DNA of 64,000 nt from Verrucomicrobiia bacterium (GTDB lineage Bacteria; Verrucomicrobiota; Verrucomicrobiia; Opitutales; Opitutaceae), in assembly GCA_011525695.1 (NCBI GenBank), contig WYBX01000077.1:1-64000 (forward strand), given 5' to 3'. Below, piece by piece: positions 15,652 to 23,920 of the stretch (position 1 is its first letter; every line of letters starts with the position of its first letter). Made by a program: the position numbers and the translations under genes. Below the pieces are notes generated by a model, which saw only the letters and a program-made list of their open reading frames with translations, had not been told where the DNA came from and ran no database searches.

Positions 15652-17154
15652 ATGACCAGCATCTCCTCCGCCCCGCTCGCCCCTCTGTTGATCAACGGTG
15701 AATGGCTGCGGCCCGCCGGGCTCGAGACCACGCCGGTCTTCAACCCGTCCACGGGGGAAACCCTTGCCTCGGCACCGGTCTCCACCGGAGCCGAGGTGGA
15801 GGCGGCCGTCTCCGCGGCGCAGGCCGCCTTCCCCGCATGGAGCGAAACGCCGGCCGTCGATCGCGCGCGGGTGCTCTTCCGTTACCGCGAGCTGCTGCTG
15901 CATCACTTCGAGGAACTCGCCGCACTGCTCTCGCGCGAACATGGCAAGACGCGCGGGGAGGCGCGGGGCGATCTCCAGCGCGGAATCGAAGTCGTCGAAT
16001 ATGCGACCGGCATTCCCACCCTGCTTTTCGGTGACACGCTCGAGCACGTCGCGCGCGGGATCGATTGCGAGACGCTGCGGCAGCCGCTCGGCGTCTGCGC
16101 CGGCATCACCCCCTTCAATTTTCCCGCGATGGTGCCGCTGTGGATGTTCCCGATCGCCCTCGCCTGCGGCAACACGTTCGTCCTCAAACCCAGCGAGAAG
16201 GTGCCGCTCACCGCCGTCCGGATCGTGGAACTGCTCGCGGCCGCGGGCCTGCCGAAGGGCGTCCTGAACCTCGTCCATGGTGGGCACGGCTGCGTCGACG
16301 CGCTGCTCACCCATCCGCAGGTCCGGGCGATCTCGTTCGTCGGATCGACCGCCGTCGCCCGCCGGATTTATGAGACCGGTACCCGCCATGGCAAACGGGT
16401 GCAGGCCGCCGGTGGGGCAAAGAATTTCATCGTCGTCATGCCGGATGCCGATGTGGCGAAGACCGTCGAGGGCGTGATGGGCGCAGCCTTCGGCTGCGCC
16501 GGCGAGCGGTGCATGGCCGGCTCGACTGTCCTGATTGTCGGGGACGCGGCGAAACGGATCCTGCCCGATTTGATCGCGGCGGCCCGGGCAATCCGGATCG
16601 GGCGCACCGATTGCGACGCCCAGCCCGACATGGGTCCCGTGATTTCCGCCGCCCATCGCGAACGAGTCCTTTCGCTGATCGCACAGGGGCAGCAGCAGGG
16701 CGCGCGGATCCTCGCCGATGGCCGCGGGGCGCGGGTGGCGGAATCGCCCGGCGGGTTCTTCCTCGGCGCGACAATCGTGGCACCGGCGGATCCGGTGGAA
16801 AACATCCTGATGCGCGAGGAGGTCTTTGGTCCGGTGCTCAGCGCGATCGAGGTGCCGGATCTCCCGGCCGCCCTCGAGGTCGCCAACCGCTCGCGCTATG
16901 GCAACGGCGCCTCGATCTTCACGCGCTCCGGAGCGGCCGCCCGCGAGTTCAAGCATCGGATCAAAGCCGGCATGGTCGGAATCAATGTCGGCGTCCCGGC
17001 GGCGATGGCGCCGTTCCCCTTCAGCGGCTGGGGCGATTCCTTCCACGGCGATCTGCACGTGCAGGGCCGCGAGGGCGTCTACTTCAACACCCAGCAGAAG
17101 GTGGTCACCTCCCGCTGGTTCGCCGAAGGCGAGGGCGACATCTGGCGAAAGTGA
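15652..17154 (+). CDS. mmsA: CoA-acylating (methyl)malonate-semialdehyde dehydrogenase
   Basis: About 500 residues from the ATG at 15652, which leaves the usual short lead before PLLINGEW; an in-frame ATG at 15604 adds 16 residues. It has the MmsA/IolA-specific stretch GITPFNFPAMVPLWMFPIA, FVLKPSEKVP for cofactor, FVGSTAVARRIYE, and the catalytic Cys in GERCMAGS (codon at 16510-16512). The enzyme converts malonate or methylmalonate semialdehyde to acetyl- or propionyl-CoA. It is the last step of the classical inositol pathway, yet iolB, iolC, iolD and iolE are not visible here, so its role in this locus is open. Confidence 0.9.
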   Translation: MTSISSAPLAPLLINGEWLRPAGLETTPVFNPSTGETLASAPVSTGAEVEAAVSAAQAAFPAWSETPAVDRARVLFRYRELLLHHFEELAALLSREHGKTRGEARGDLQRGIEVVEYATGIPTLLFGDTLEHVARGIDCETLRQPLGVCAGITPFNFPAMVPLWMFPIALACGNTFVLKPSEKVPLTAVRIVELLAAAGLPKGVLNLVHGGHGCVDALLTHPQVRAISFVGSTAVARRIYETGTRHGKRVQAAGGAKNFIVVMPDADVAKTVEGVMGAAFGCAGERCMAGSTVLIVGDAAKRILPDLIAAARAIRIGRTDCDAQPDMGPVISAAHRERVLSLIAQGQQQGARILADGRGARVAESPGGFFLGATIVAPADPVENILMREEVFGPVLSAIEVPDLPAALEVANRSRYGNGASIFTRSGAAAREFKHRIKAGMVGINVGVPAAMAPFPFSGWGDSFHGDLHVQGREGVYFNTQQKVVTSRWFAEGEGDIWRK

Positions 17155-17267
17155 ACGCCGCCGGCCACGGACTCTGCTCGCCGACCGGAGTCAGACCCGC
17201 TCTGCGGGACGGAAAGCCCCGCACCCTTGCGGCTCCGCGGACGGGTCACGATGCCGATCCCGGGAAT

Positions 17268-18719
17268 TCAGTGCGCGCCACGCGCTGATGCCGTTCGCTC
17301 GTCGCGGGGCGTCAGCCGGAGGAACCTGGCCCCATGCGCGGGGACATCCAGTTTCAAACCCGCAAGCGGAACGTCCAGATCGCGGCGGGCCCACAAGTCT
17401 CGGACCGCAGAGTCCCCCGGCATGCCAAGTTGGCCCCAGTTGATGGGACGTGCCTTGAAGTCCGCATCGGAGATGTTGAACACGGCCACGAACTGCTCAC
17501 CCCGCTCCGGGCCGTCCGCACTCCAGACGACCAGTTCCTCCGTGGCCAGCCGCTCCCGGTTGTTCCGGCTGGCGCGATTGACGCGCAGCACGTCGTCATT
17601 GGTCAGCAGCGCAAGATCGGATGCCCGGTTCTCGGGCAGGTAGCCGCCAATCATGAGCGGCGAACGGAAGATGCACCAGAGGGTCATGAGTGTGTACTGC
17701 TCGTCGAGGGTCAGGCGTGAATACTCGTTGGTGATCTCGGCGGCCGTCTTGTTCAGCTCCTTCGTGACATAGTTGTCGGGCCCGGTGATCCGCAGCTTGC
17801 CAATCGGCAGCATGTCGCAATCCGGCCATGTGCCCTCCACGCGAAAATCCTGCCAGTTCCGGCACAATGTGAACTGGTGCTTCAGCAGCCGCCAGTCATC
17901 CCAGAAATCATTGGAGATCCGCCACATGTTCGCGTGGCGCGAAAGATGGCGGGCGGACAGCACCGGCGCATCGCCCGGCGAAAGGCTGAGCACCATTGGC
18001 CTCGGCGAACCGCGCATCGCTGTGCTCAGGCCTTCGATCTCGTCGGTGTGATACGGCCGGCTCATGTCGTCCGCCTTGATGAAGTCGACACCCCATTCGG
18101 CATACAGGGCGACCAGCGAATTGTAGTATTCCTGCGCGCCGGGCTTCGTCATGTTCACGCCGTACGTGCCGTGGTACCATTCGCAGGTGTCGGCCAGCGC
18201 CGCGATATCCTGCGCCCGCCGGGTGGAACCGAGGATGGGCGTGTTCTGCTCCACGGCGTTCCATGGAATTCCGCGCATGATGTGGATGCCGAATTTCAGC
18301 CCCTTGCCGTGGATATAATCGGCCAGCGGGCGCAGGCCCCGGCCGCCCTGCGCCGAGGGAAACTTCGCGGTCGAGGGCATGAGCCGGCCGTGGGCGTCGA
18401 TATAAACCTCCGGATGATGCACCTTGAACGTCTGTGTGTTGTATTCAGGCCCGCCATACCAGCCCATGTCGACCACCACATATTCCCAGCCATGCGGTTT
18501 CAGGTGCTGCGCCATGTAGTCCGCGACGGCCCGGACCTGTTCCTCCCGGACATCGATGCCGTAGCAATTCCAGCTGTTCCATCCCATCGGCGGAGTCGGC
18601 GCAGCCGTGGGCGGGGATGACTGGGACCAGAGCCCTGTCCCGGAAAGTACCAGGAGCACAGCGAGGCAAATCGAGCGGACGCCAGAATCCGCGTGGTGAT
18701 GGCATTGGTTCAGGTTCAT
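17268..18719 (-). CDS. Secreted GH27-like alpha-galactosidase
   Basis: About 483 residues with a signal peptide (ICLAVLLVLSGTGLWSQ), then the GH27 signature PPMGWNSWNCYG near residue 45 and YVVVDMGWYG. VDFIKADDMSRPY supplies the probable nucleophile Asp (usually WKVDYC/KYDYC in GH27). The family cleaves terminal alpha-galactose or N-acetylgalactosamine. It is convergent with the aldehyde dehydrogenase gene and starts the polysaccharide block. Exact linkage cannot be told from sequence; GH27 members also include isomalto-dextranases and beta-L-arabinopyranosidases. Confidence 0.85.
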   Translation of the reverse strand: MNLNQCHHHADSGVRSICLAVLLVLSGTGLWSQSSPPTAAPTPPMGWNSWNCYGIDVREEQVRAVADYMAQHLKPHGWEYVVVDMGWYGGPEYNTQTFKVHHPEVYIDAHGRLMPSTAKFPSAQGGRGLRPLADYIHGKGLKFGIHIMRGIPWNAVEQNTPILGSTRRAQDIAALADTCEWYHGTYGVNMTKPGAQEYYNSLVALYAEWGVDFIKADDMSRPYHTDEIEGLSTAMRGSPRPMVLSLSPGDAPVLSARHLSRHANMWRISNDFWDDWRLLKHQFTLCRNWQDFRVEGTWPDCDMLPIGKLRITGPDNYVTKELNKTAAEITNEYSRLTLDEQYTLMTLWCIFRSPLMIGGYLPENRASDLALLTNDDVLRVNRASRNNRERLATEELVVWSADGPERGEQFVAVFNISDADFKARPINWGQLGMPGDSAVRDLWARRDLDVPLAGLKLDVPAHGARFLRLTPRDERTASARGAH

Positions 18720-18794
18720 TGCTGGAGGTAGCTTGCCGGCTGCCGCCGGGACTGGGGGCGACGCGATCTGCTCAGCGAGTCCGAGCAGGGAGGT

Positions 18795-19808
18795 TCACCC
18801 GCCCGGTGCACCCTGGGTGTTCACGAAGAGCGAATAGATCGAGGTGCTGGCACACATGAAAAGCCGGTTCCGATGCCGCCCCCCGAAGCACACGTTTGCG
18901 CACCGCTCCGGCAGATCGATCCGGCCAATGGCCTTCCCCTGGGGATTGAAGATGGCGACGCCATCCAATCCCGCCGAACCCATGCCCCATCCGATCCACA
19001 GATTCCCATCGATATCCACCCGCAGCCCATCGGGGGTGCCGTCGGCCTCGGCCTGCACCAGCACCCGGCCGCCGGACAATCCCGTGCCGCCGGAAACGAC
19101 ATCGAAGACCCGGATCACCCGCGGCGACGCACCGGCTTCGATGACATACAGCCGCGATTCATCCGGTGAGAACGCCAGCCCGTTCGGCCGGTTGATATCG
19201 GTGATTACCGCCTTCAGAACTCCGGAACCTGGGTCCCACCGATACACATTTGTCGCCAGTTCCTGCTGCGCCATCCGGCCTTCGTAATAACCCAGGATTC
19301 CAAACGGTGGATCGGTAAACCAGATCGAGCCATCCGATTTGCACACGATGTCATTTGGGGAGTTCAGCGGCTTGCCCTCGAAACGCTCGGCGATGACCGT
19401 AATCGAGCCGTCATACTCGGTCCGGGTGACCCGCCGGGTGAGGTGCTCACAGGTCAGCAGCCGGCCCTGGCGGTCGCGGGTGTTGCCGTTGGCGTTGTTC
19501 GCCGGCTGACGAAAGACGCCGACCCTGCCGGTCTCCTCGTCCCAACGCATGATCCGGTTGTTGGGAATGTCGCTCCAGAGCAGGAAACGGCCGTCGCCAA
19601 ACCAGACCGGGCCCTCCGCCCAGCGCATCCCCGTGGCAATTCGCTCAATCTTGGCCAGCCCAATCCGGTACCTGCCAAACTCCGGATCAATGACCCGAAC
19701 GGCGGGATCCGGATATCGCTGGCTCGGCTGCCATTCGGAAAAGGCACGGGGTGCAGCCGCGGTGGCGGCGAACACGGCGCCGGCATGCAGGAAATCGCGG
19801 CGATTCAT
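18795..19808 (-). CDS. Secreted SMP-30/gluconolactonase-family protein
   Basis: About 337 residues. The ATG at 19808 begins MNRRDFLHAGAVFAATAAAP, a twin-arginine signal; the open frame to 19874 adds no sensible sequence. The six-bladed SMP-30 propeller shows RMRWAEGPVW-type metal ligand context (MRWAEGPVWFGDGR), KPLNSPNDIVCKSDGSIWF and RPNGLAFSPDESRLYV, covering the Glu/Asn/Asp calcium ligands. It would hydrolyse a sugar lactone in the periplasm. It lies between GH27 and the sulfatase-fold gene on the same strand. Confidence 0.87.
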   Translation of the reverse strand: MNRRDFLHAGAVFAATAAAPRAFSEWQPSQRYPDPAVRVIDPEFGRYRIGLAKIERIATGMRWAEGPVWFGDGRFLLWSDIPNNRIMRWDEETGRVGVFRQPANNANGNTRDRQGRLLTCEHLTRRVTRTEYDGSITVIAERFEGKPLNSPNDIVCKSDGSIWFTDPPFGILGYYEGRMAQQELATNVYRWDPGSGVLKAVITDINRPNGLAFSPDESRLYVIEAGASPRVIRVFDVVSGGTGLSGGRVLVQAEADGTPDGLRVDIDGNLWIGWGMGSAGLDGVAIFNPQGKAIGRIDLPERCANVCFGGRHRNRLFMCASTSIYSLFVNTQGAPGG

Positions 19809-19945
19809 GGGAGATCCGTTCTGGATGACGCGTTGGCTTCCGAGCCGTCTGCCTCCGAACGCCCCCGGTTTCAAGGCAGATCACCGTGGAACCGGCAAAC
19901 GGCCCCGGCCGTGAATAACCCTTCATCCACTCACGCTGACGAGCG

Positions 19946-21535
19946 TTATCTTTCCGGTTTCTGCGTTCCGATACCGTCATCTGAAGGGTCCAAGCCCAGT
20001 GCAGCCTTCAGTTCCGATTCACGGGACCTGATCCAATCGTCATAGGATCGCGGACGGTCGTCCCGTTCCCGATTCAGGTACGGGTAGGTCGAGAAGATTG
20101 CACCATTGCCCAGTGCGCGCGGATCCTGCTCCTCGCGCAACAGCTCCATCATTTTCGATCGGAGGCGTTCCATGATGGGAACAAAAGCGAGATCACCCGA
20201 CAGATTGAGAATTCCCGCCGGATCGTCATCGAGCCGGTAAAGTTCGTCGGCCGTCCTCTTGCCGAAAGCGATGTCGTAATAATAGCCGCCGAGTCGCTTG
20301 ACGACTTCGAAGGTCGGCGCCGGGTCGATTCGTACGGCATCCCTTTCCGTGGTCTCGACGGGATACCGGTCGGGAAAGAAGTTGCGGACATACAGGAAGT
20401 CCTTCGTGCGGATCGCGCGCACCGGATATCCCCAATCATGGGGCCGGCCCAGGCTGTCCCCTTCCTTGCCGATCAACATCACCTCGCGACCTTCGATCCA
20501 TCCGGAGCGCTCCGATCGCAGGATGCCGGTCAGGCTTGCGCCGGTCATCTGCGAATGCGGCGGAAGGCCGGCAATTTCCAAAAACGTCGGCGCCAGATCC
20601 CGCAGGTTCACAAAGTCGTCCACCACGCGTCCCGGCCTGATACCCCGGCCCCACCGCATCGCCATCGGAACGTGGAAGGCGTCCTCATGGATCTGGTCCT
20701 TGACATAGGGAAAGGCCATGCCGCGATCGGAGGTGACGACCACCAGTGTGTTCTCGAGTTCGCCGGTGGCCTCGAGAACGGCCAGCGCCCGGCCAATCTC
20801 GGAATCCCCCCACTCGATTTCGACCGCATAATCGAGCAGATCGCTGCGCACGATCTCGAGATCGGGCAGATACGGGGGAACCTTGACATCTCCGAGCTTC
20901 TTGCCCAGCCGCAGGCCGGAGCCGCGTTCGAAATCCCGATGCGCCTCGCGGAACCCCATCCAGAAGCAAAACGGCCTGTCCTTGGGCTTCCGCTGAAGGA
21001 ATTCCTCGAAGTTTCCGGCGTAATCCGTGCGCGTGATTCCGGACGCAATCGGAACCTGGTTCCTTGCATTGAAGCCGGGACCGGCTGGATCCCGGGTGCG
21101 GCCGGCCCTGGTCTTGAAGTCCCCTGCCCCCCAACCCATGCCCGTCATGCCGACGAAATAGCCGGCCTGTTCAAGCAGATCGGGATAGACTTCGAATCCG
21201 GCCGGGAAATAGCCGTTGTGCGAAACGGCTTCCCTGAGCTGCCAGCTATTGCGCCCAGTCAGAATCGTTGCCCGGCTCGGTCCGGCCTTTGGATTCGAGG
21301 TAAAGGCATTGTTGAACAGCACGCCCTCCCGGGCGACCCGATCGAAGTTCGGCGTTGCGATCCAGGTGCAGCCGTACGCACCCGCCTGGGTGCCTCCACC
21401 CCAGGCCGTGAAGATGATGAAAAGGATGTTCGGCCGGGGATGATCCCCCGGAAGACCGGCACACGATCCGGCAGCCGGCGCCAGGAAAGCGGCCGCCAGG
21501 ATCATGCCAAACCCGGGGAATTTGAAGGTTCTCAT
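19946..21535 (-). CDS. Sulfatase-fold protein with degraded active site (probable pseudoenzyme)
   Basis: About 529 residues with a signal peptide and clear sulfatase architecture, but key residues are missing. Where active sulfatases have a Cys or Ser in CxPSR for formylglycine, this reads NPKAGPSRATILTG with Ala84 (codon GCC). The metal-binding Asp pair after the first strand is replaced by Thr43-Ala44 (IIFTAWGGG). The later SDN/SDH-G motif reads TSDRGMAFP. The frame is intact and the rest, including GAYGC and HVPMAMRWG, is well kept, so it is probably expressed but not a sulfatase by the normal mechanism. It may bind rather than cleave a sulfated glycan. Confidence 0.85.
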   Translation of the reverse strand: MRTFKFPGFGMILAAAFLAPAAGSCAGLPGDHPRPNILFIIFTAWGGGTQAGAYGCTWIATPNFDRVAREGVLFNNAFTSNPKAGPSRATILTGRNSWQLREAVSHNGYFPAGFEVYPDLLEQAGYFVGMTGMGWGAGDFKTRAGRTRDPAGPGFNARNQVPIASGITRTDYAGNFEEFLQRKPKDRPFCFWMGFREAHRDFERGSGLRLGKKLGDVKVPPYLPDLEIVRSDLLDYAVEIEWGDSEIGRALAVLEATGELENTLVVVTSDRGMAFPYVKDQIHEDAFHVPMAMRWGRGIRPGRVVDDFVNLRDLAPTFLEIAGLPPHSQMTGASLTGILRSERSGWIEGREVMLIGKEGDSLGRPHDWGYPVRAIRTKDFLYVRNFFPDRYPVETTERDAVRIDPAPTFEVVKRLGGYYYDIAFGKRTADELYRLDDDPAGILNLSGDLAFVPIMERLRSKMMELLREEQDPRALGNGAIFSTYPYLNRERDDRPRSYDDWIRSRESELKAALGLDPSDDGIGTQKPER

Positions 21536-21597
21536 CAGCGGGTGGGACTGGATCGGGACTTTTCGCTGGCCGGATTGGGGCGCTGACCGCGCACGGC

Positions 21598-22127
21598 TCA
21601 GGAACGCTTCCGTTGGCGGGCAGCCTGACGTTCCTGAACCGATGAATCTCCGTCGTGTGCTGCCACCTCCTCCAATCTCGTTTTCAACGCGCGAACTTTC
21701 TCGGGAAACTGGCCTGCCAGATTGGTGGCTTCGTAGGGATCCTTTGAGAGATCGAACAACTCAGCCCCGTCGAGATTCTCACCGCTCCGTTGCGGGACAA
21801 TTAGCTTCCAGTCGCCCTCCCGGAGGGCAGCCCCCGGCCCGTACGCAAAATAGAGGACGCGATCCGTGCCGAATCCTTCGGACCGAGCAATCGCCGGGTA
21901 AGCTGAACACCTTCGCGCGCCAGCCGGTCAAGATTGGGGGTGGGGGCGTTACCGCCGTTGAAGCCCACATCCGCCCAGCCGAGATCGTCGATCAACAGGT
22001 ACACAATATTCGGTTTCGACGACTCCATCGCAGCACACATGAACGTTGGCGCGGCGAGGGCCAACGAGGCCGCCAGGCGGATGAATCGCCGCATCATCGT
22101 CGGATTCGGATGCGAATTTCCAGTCAT
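21598..22127 (-). pseudogene. Sulfatase with large internal deletion and frame change
   Basis: The 5' part encodes a signal peptide and a normal sulfatase start ([20 protein letters not shown], then [16 protein letters not shown]). Near 21890 the reading jumps to another frame that encodes a normal sulfatase C-terminus ([32 protein letters not shown]) ending at the stop 21598-21600. The central several hundred residues, including the CxPSR site, are absent. The first frame alone ends after about 110 residues. This is a remnant of a once complete sulfatase of the usual 450-500 residues. Confidence 0.85.
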
Positions 22128-22142
22128 ACGGGGATGCACTGC

Positions 22143-22301
22143 TCAAACCTTCTCAGGGACAACGAACGGCGGACGATAATCCCGTTTGAGCAGCGTATTC
22201 GCCCAGTAGCCGGTGTCGAATCTCCCGCGTGTCTCGAATGATTCCTGTCCAGACGGGATGTTCAACGCGGGACCAATCACCGTTGTCCGCTCCGCGAAGG
22301 T
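22143..22301 (-). pseudogene. Possible 3' remnant of an unknown gene
   Basis: In the frame just after the downstream sulfatase stop there is an open stretch ending in GYWANTLLKRDYRPPFVVPE before a TGA at 22143-22145. It looks like the C-terminus of a real protein but has no good start. A short ATG frame overlapping the sulfatase stop as ATGA runs about 50 codons in another phase. I do not recognise the family. Confidence 0.3.
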
Positions 22302-23867
22302 TCATTGCTCACCCTTCCCGCGACGGGGTGGGCTGTATCCCGGGGGTGACATTTCGCCGATCTTCACCTTCTCGCCCGGCATCGGCAGCTGATAGCGCTC
22401 GAGCCAGTTGTCGCCCGTCTCCCGCAGCCGCGCCAGGAGCTTGTTGCTCAGCGCCAGCCTGAGCTCCGCATGGCTGGGATCGTCCGCCAGATTGACCAAC
22501 TCCAATGGGTCGGCTTCGAGATCGTAGAGCTCGATGGGCTCACGCCACAGGTACTTTTCGATTGATCGCTGGCCGATGAATTTGTCCCCGCGCCCGCCCC
22601 GCCATGTCTCCGCCCAGGGGGCACGGCGCGTGACCTCGGAGGCGTCCGCCCAGGGCGTCCGGTAATTGATGTTCCAAATCAGTTTGTAGCGCCGATCCCG
22701 GATCGTCCGCATCGGGTAATACATCGTGACTTCGTGCATGACGTGGCTCAACACCACCGAGTCCCAGCCGGAGGGGCTCTCCTGCTCGAGAATGGGCAGC
22801 AGGCTCCGCCCGTGGAGCTTGTACGGCGGTGGCGCCACGCCCGTCCAGTCGAGGACGGTGGGCGTGACATCGGCCAGCGAAACCATCGCCTCGGAAACCA
22901 CTCCCCGCTTTCGCGCCTTCGGGCTGGAGACTATCATCGGAACCGCGACGCCCGGTTCGTAATGACTGTAGCCTCCGTTGGGATACGGAGCCCCCTGGTC
23001 GGAAAAGAACATGACCAGGGTGTTCTCCGCCTTCTCGACGCGCCGGAGCATTTCGAGCGCCTCGCCAAATCCAACGTCCATCTGCTCGATCAACTCGTAA
23101 TATTCCGTCAGACTCTCCCGCACATCCGGACGATCCGGAAGATGGGGCGGCACCACCACGGTATCGGGATCCAGCTGCCGGGGCGGCTGCTTGCCGGACT
23201 TGCGTCGCGCGGCGATGGGCCGGTCCGACGGATGGGGATCGTGACTTGCCAGCACGATGAAGAACGGCTTTTCGCCGGCTTCCCGGATGAAGGTCTCCGC
23301 CCGGGCCGTGGCGGCGGACATATCGCGCTGCACGCTGGAATCGAACAGATCGAACTCGTACTGGCCCTGCCGGGCGCCAAAGGCCCCCTTGCCCAGCAGC
23401 GCCGTGCGATAGCCACCGCGCTTCAACAAATCGAAAACCGTGGTCACATCATCCGCGAGCACGCCATTGTGCGGTGCATGCGGATGCGTATACTGCCCAT
23501 TGTAATGAGTGAGCAGGCCGGTGTAAATCACCGCCCGGCTCGGCCCGCAGGACGGCGTCGTGGCATAGGCGTTGGCAAACCGGGTCCCCCCGGCCGCGAG
23601 CGCATCCAGACTTGGGGTCCGCAGCTGCGGATGACCGTAGCAGCCGAGATCCGGCCGGGTATGATTGTCGCTGATCAAGAGCAGCACGTTCCTGGCTTCC
23701 GCCGCCCAGGAAGCCTGGAAGGGCAATGCCGCCAGCAGGGCTGCGAGCAGCCATTTTCCAAACCCGCGGGAAAACTTGGAACCTGGGGCGATGCACCGTG
23801 CCCGGGACATAAACCGGCGCGGGGCGGTTTGAGGCGAGCAGGTAGCTGGCATGGGGAGGGGCTTCAT
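22302..23867 (-). CDS. Secreted sulfatase, formylglycine type (SGSH-like)
   Basis: About 521 residues from the ATG at 23867; an ATG at 23810 is an equally good start because the leader (GKWLLAALLAALPFQASWAA) lies at residues 38-56. The active site is complete: LLLISDNHTRPDLGCYG with Asp67-Asn68, and TTPSCGPSRAVIYTG with Cys107 for formylglycine conversion, then FFSDQGAPYPNGG. The DN form of the first motif resembles the N-sulfoglucosamine sulfohydrolase group. It hydrolyses sulfate esters or N-sulfate on a polysaccharide fragment in the periplasm and needs an anaerobic or FGE-type maturase encoded elsewhere. Confidence 0.9.
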   Translation of the reverse strand: MKPLPMPATCSPQTAPRRFMSRARCIAPGSKFSRGFGKWLLAALLAALPFQASWAAEARNVLLLISDNHTRPDLGCYGHPQLRTPSLDALAAGGTRFANAYATTPSCGPSRAVIYTGLLTHYNGQYTHPHAPHNGVLADDVTTVFDLLKRGGYRTALLGKGAFGARQGQYEFDLFDSSVQRDMSAATARAETFIREAGEKPFFIVLASHDPHPSDRPIAARRKSGKQPPRQLDPDTVVVPPHLPDRPDVRESLTEYYELIEQMDVGFGEALEMLRRVEKAENTLVMFFSDQGAPYPNGGYSHYEPGVAVPMIVSSPKARKRGVVSEAMVSLADVTPTVLDWTGVAPPPYKLHGRSLLPILEQESPSGWDSVVLSHVMHEVTMYYPMRTIRDRRYKLIWNINYRTPWADASEVTRRAPWAETWRGGRGDKFIGQRSIEKYLWREPIELYDLEADPLELVNLADDPSHAELRLALSNKLLARLRETGDNWLERYQLPMPGEKVKIGEMSPPGYSPPRRGKGEQ

Positions 23868-23920
23868 GGGGACTGGGATTGAGGTTGCTGGAGAGTCGCG
23901 ATGTTTCCGGGATCATCCCG

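Noticed and set aside
15499..17058. 519-codon minus-strand ORF
   Set aside because: It lies antisense to the complete aldehyde dehydrogenase with its catalytic motifs; composition is that of a shadow.
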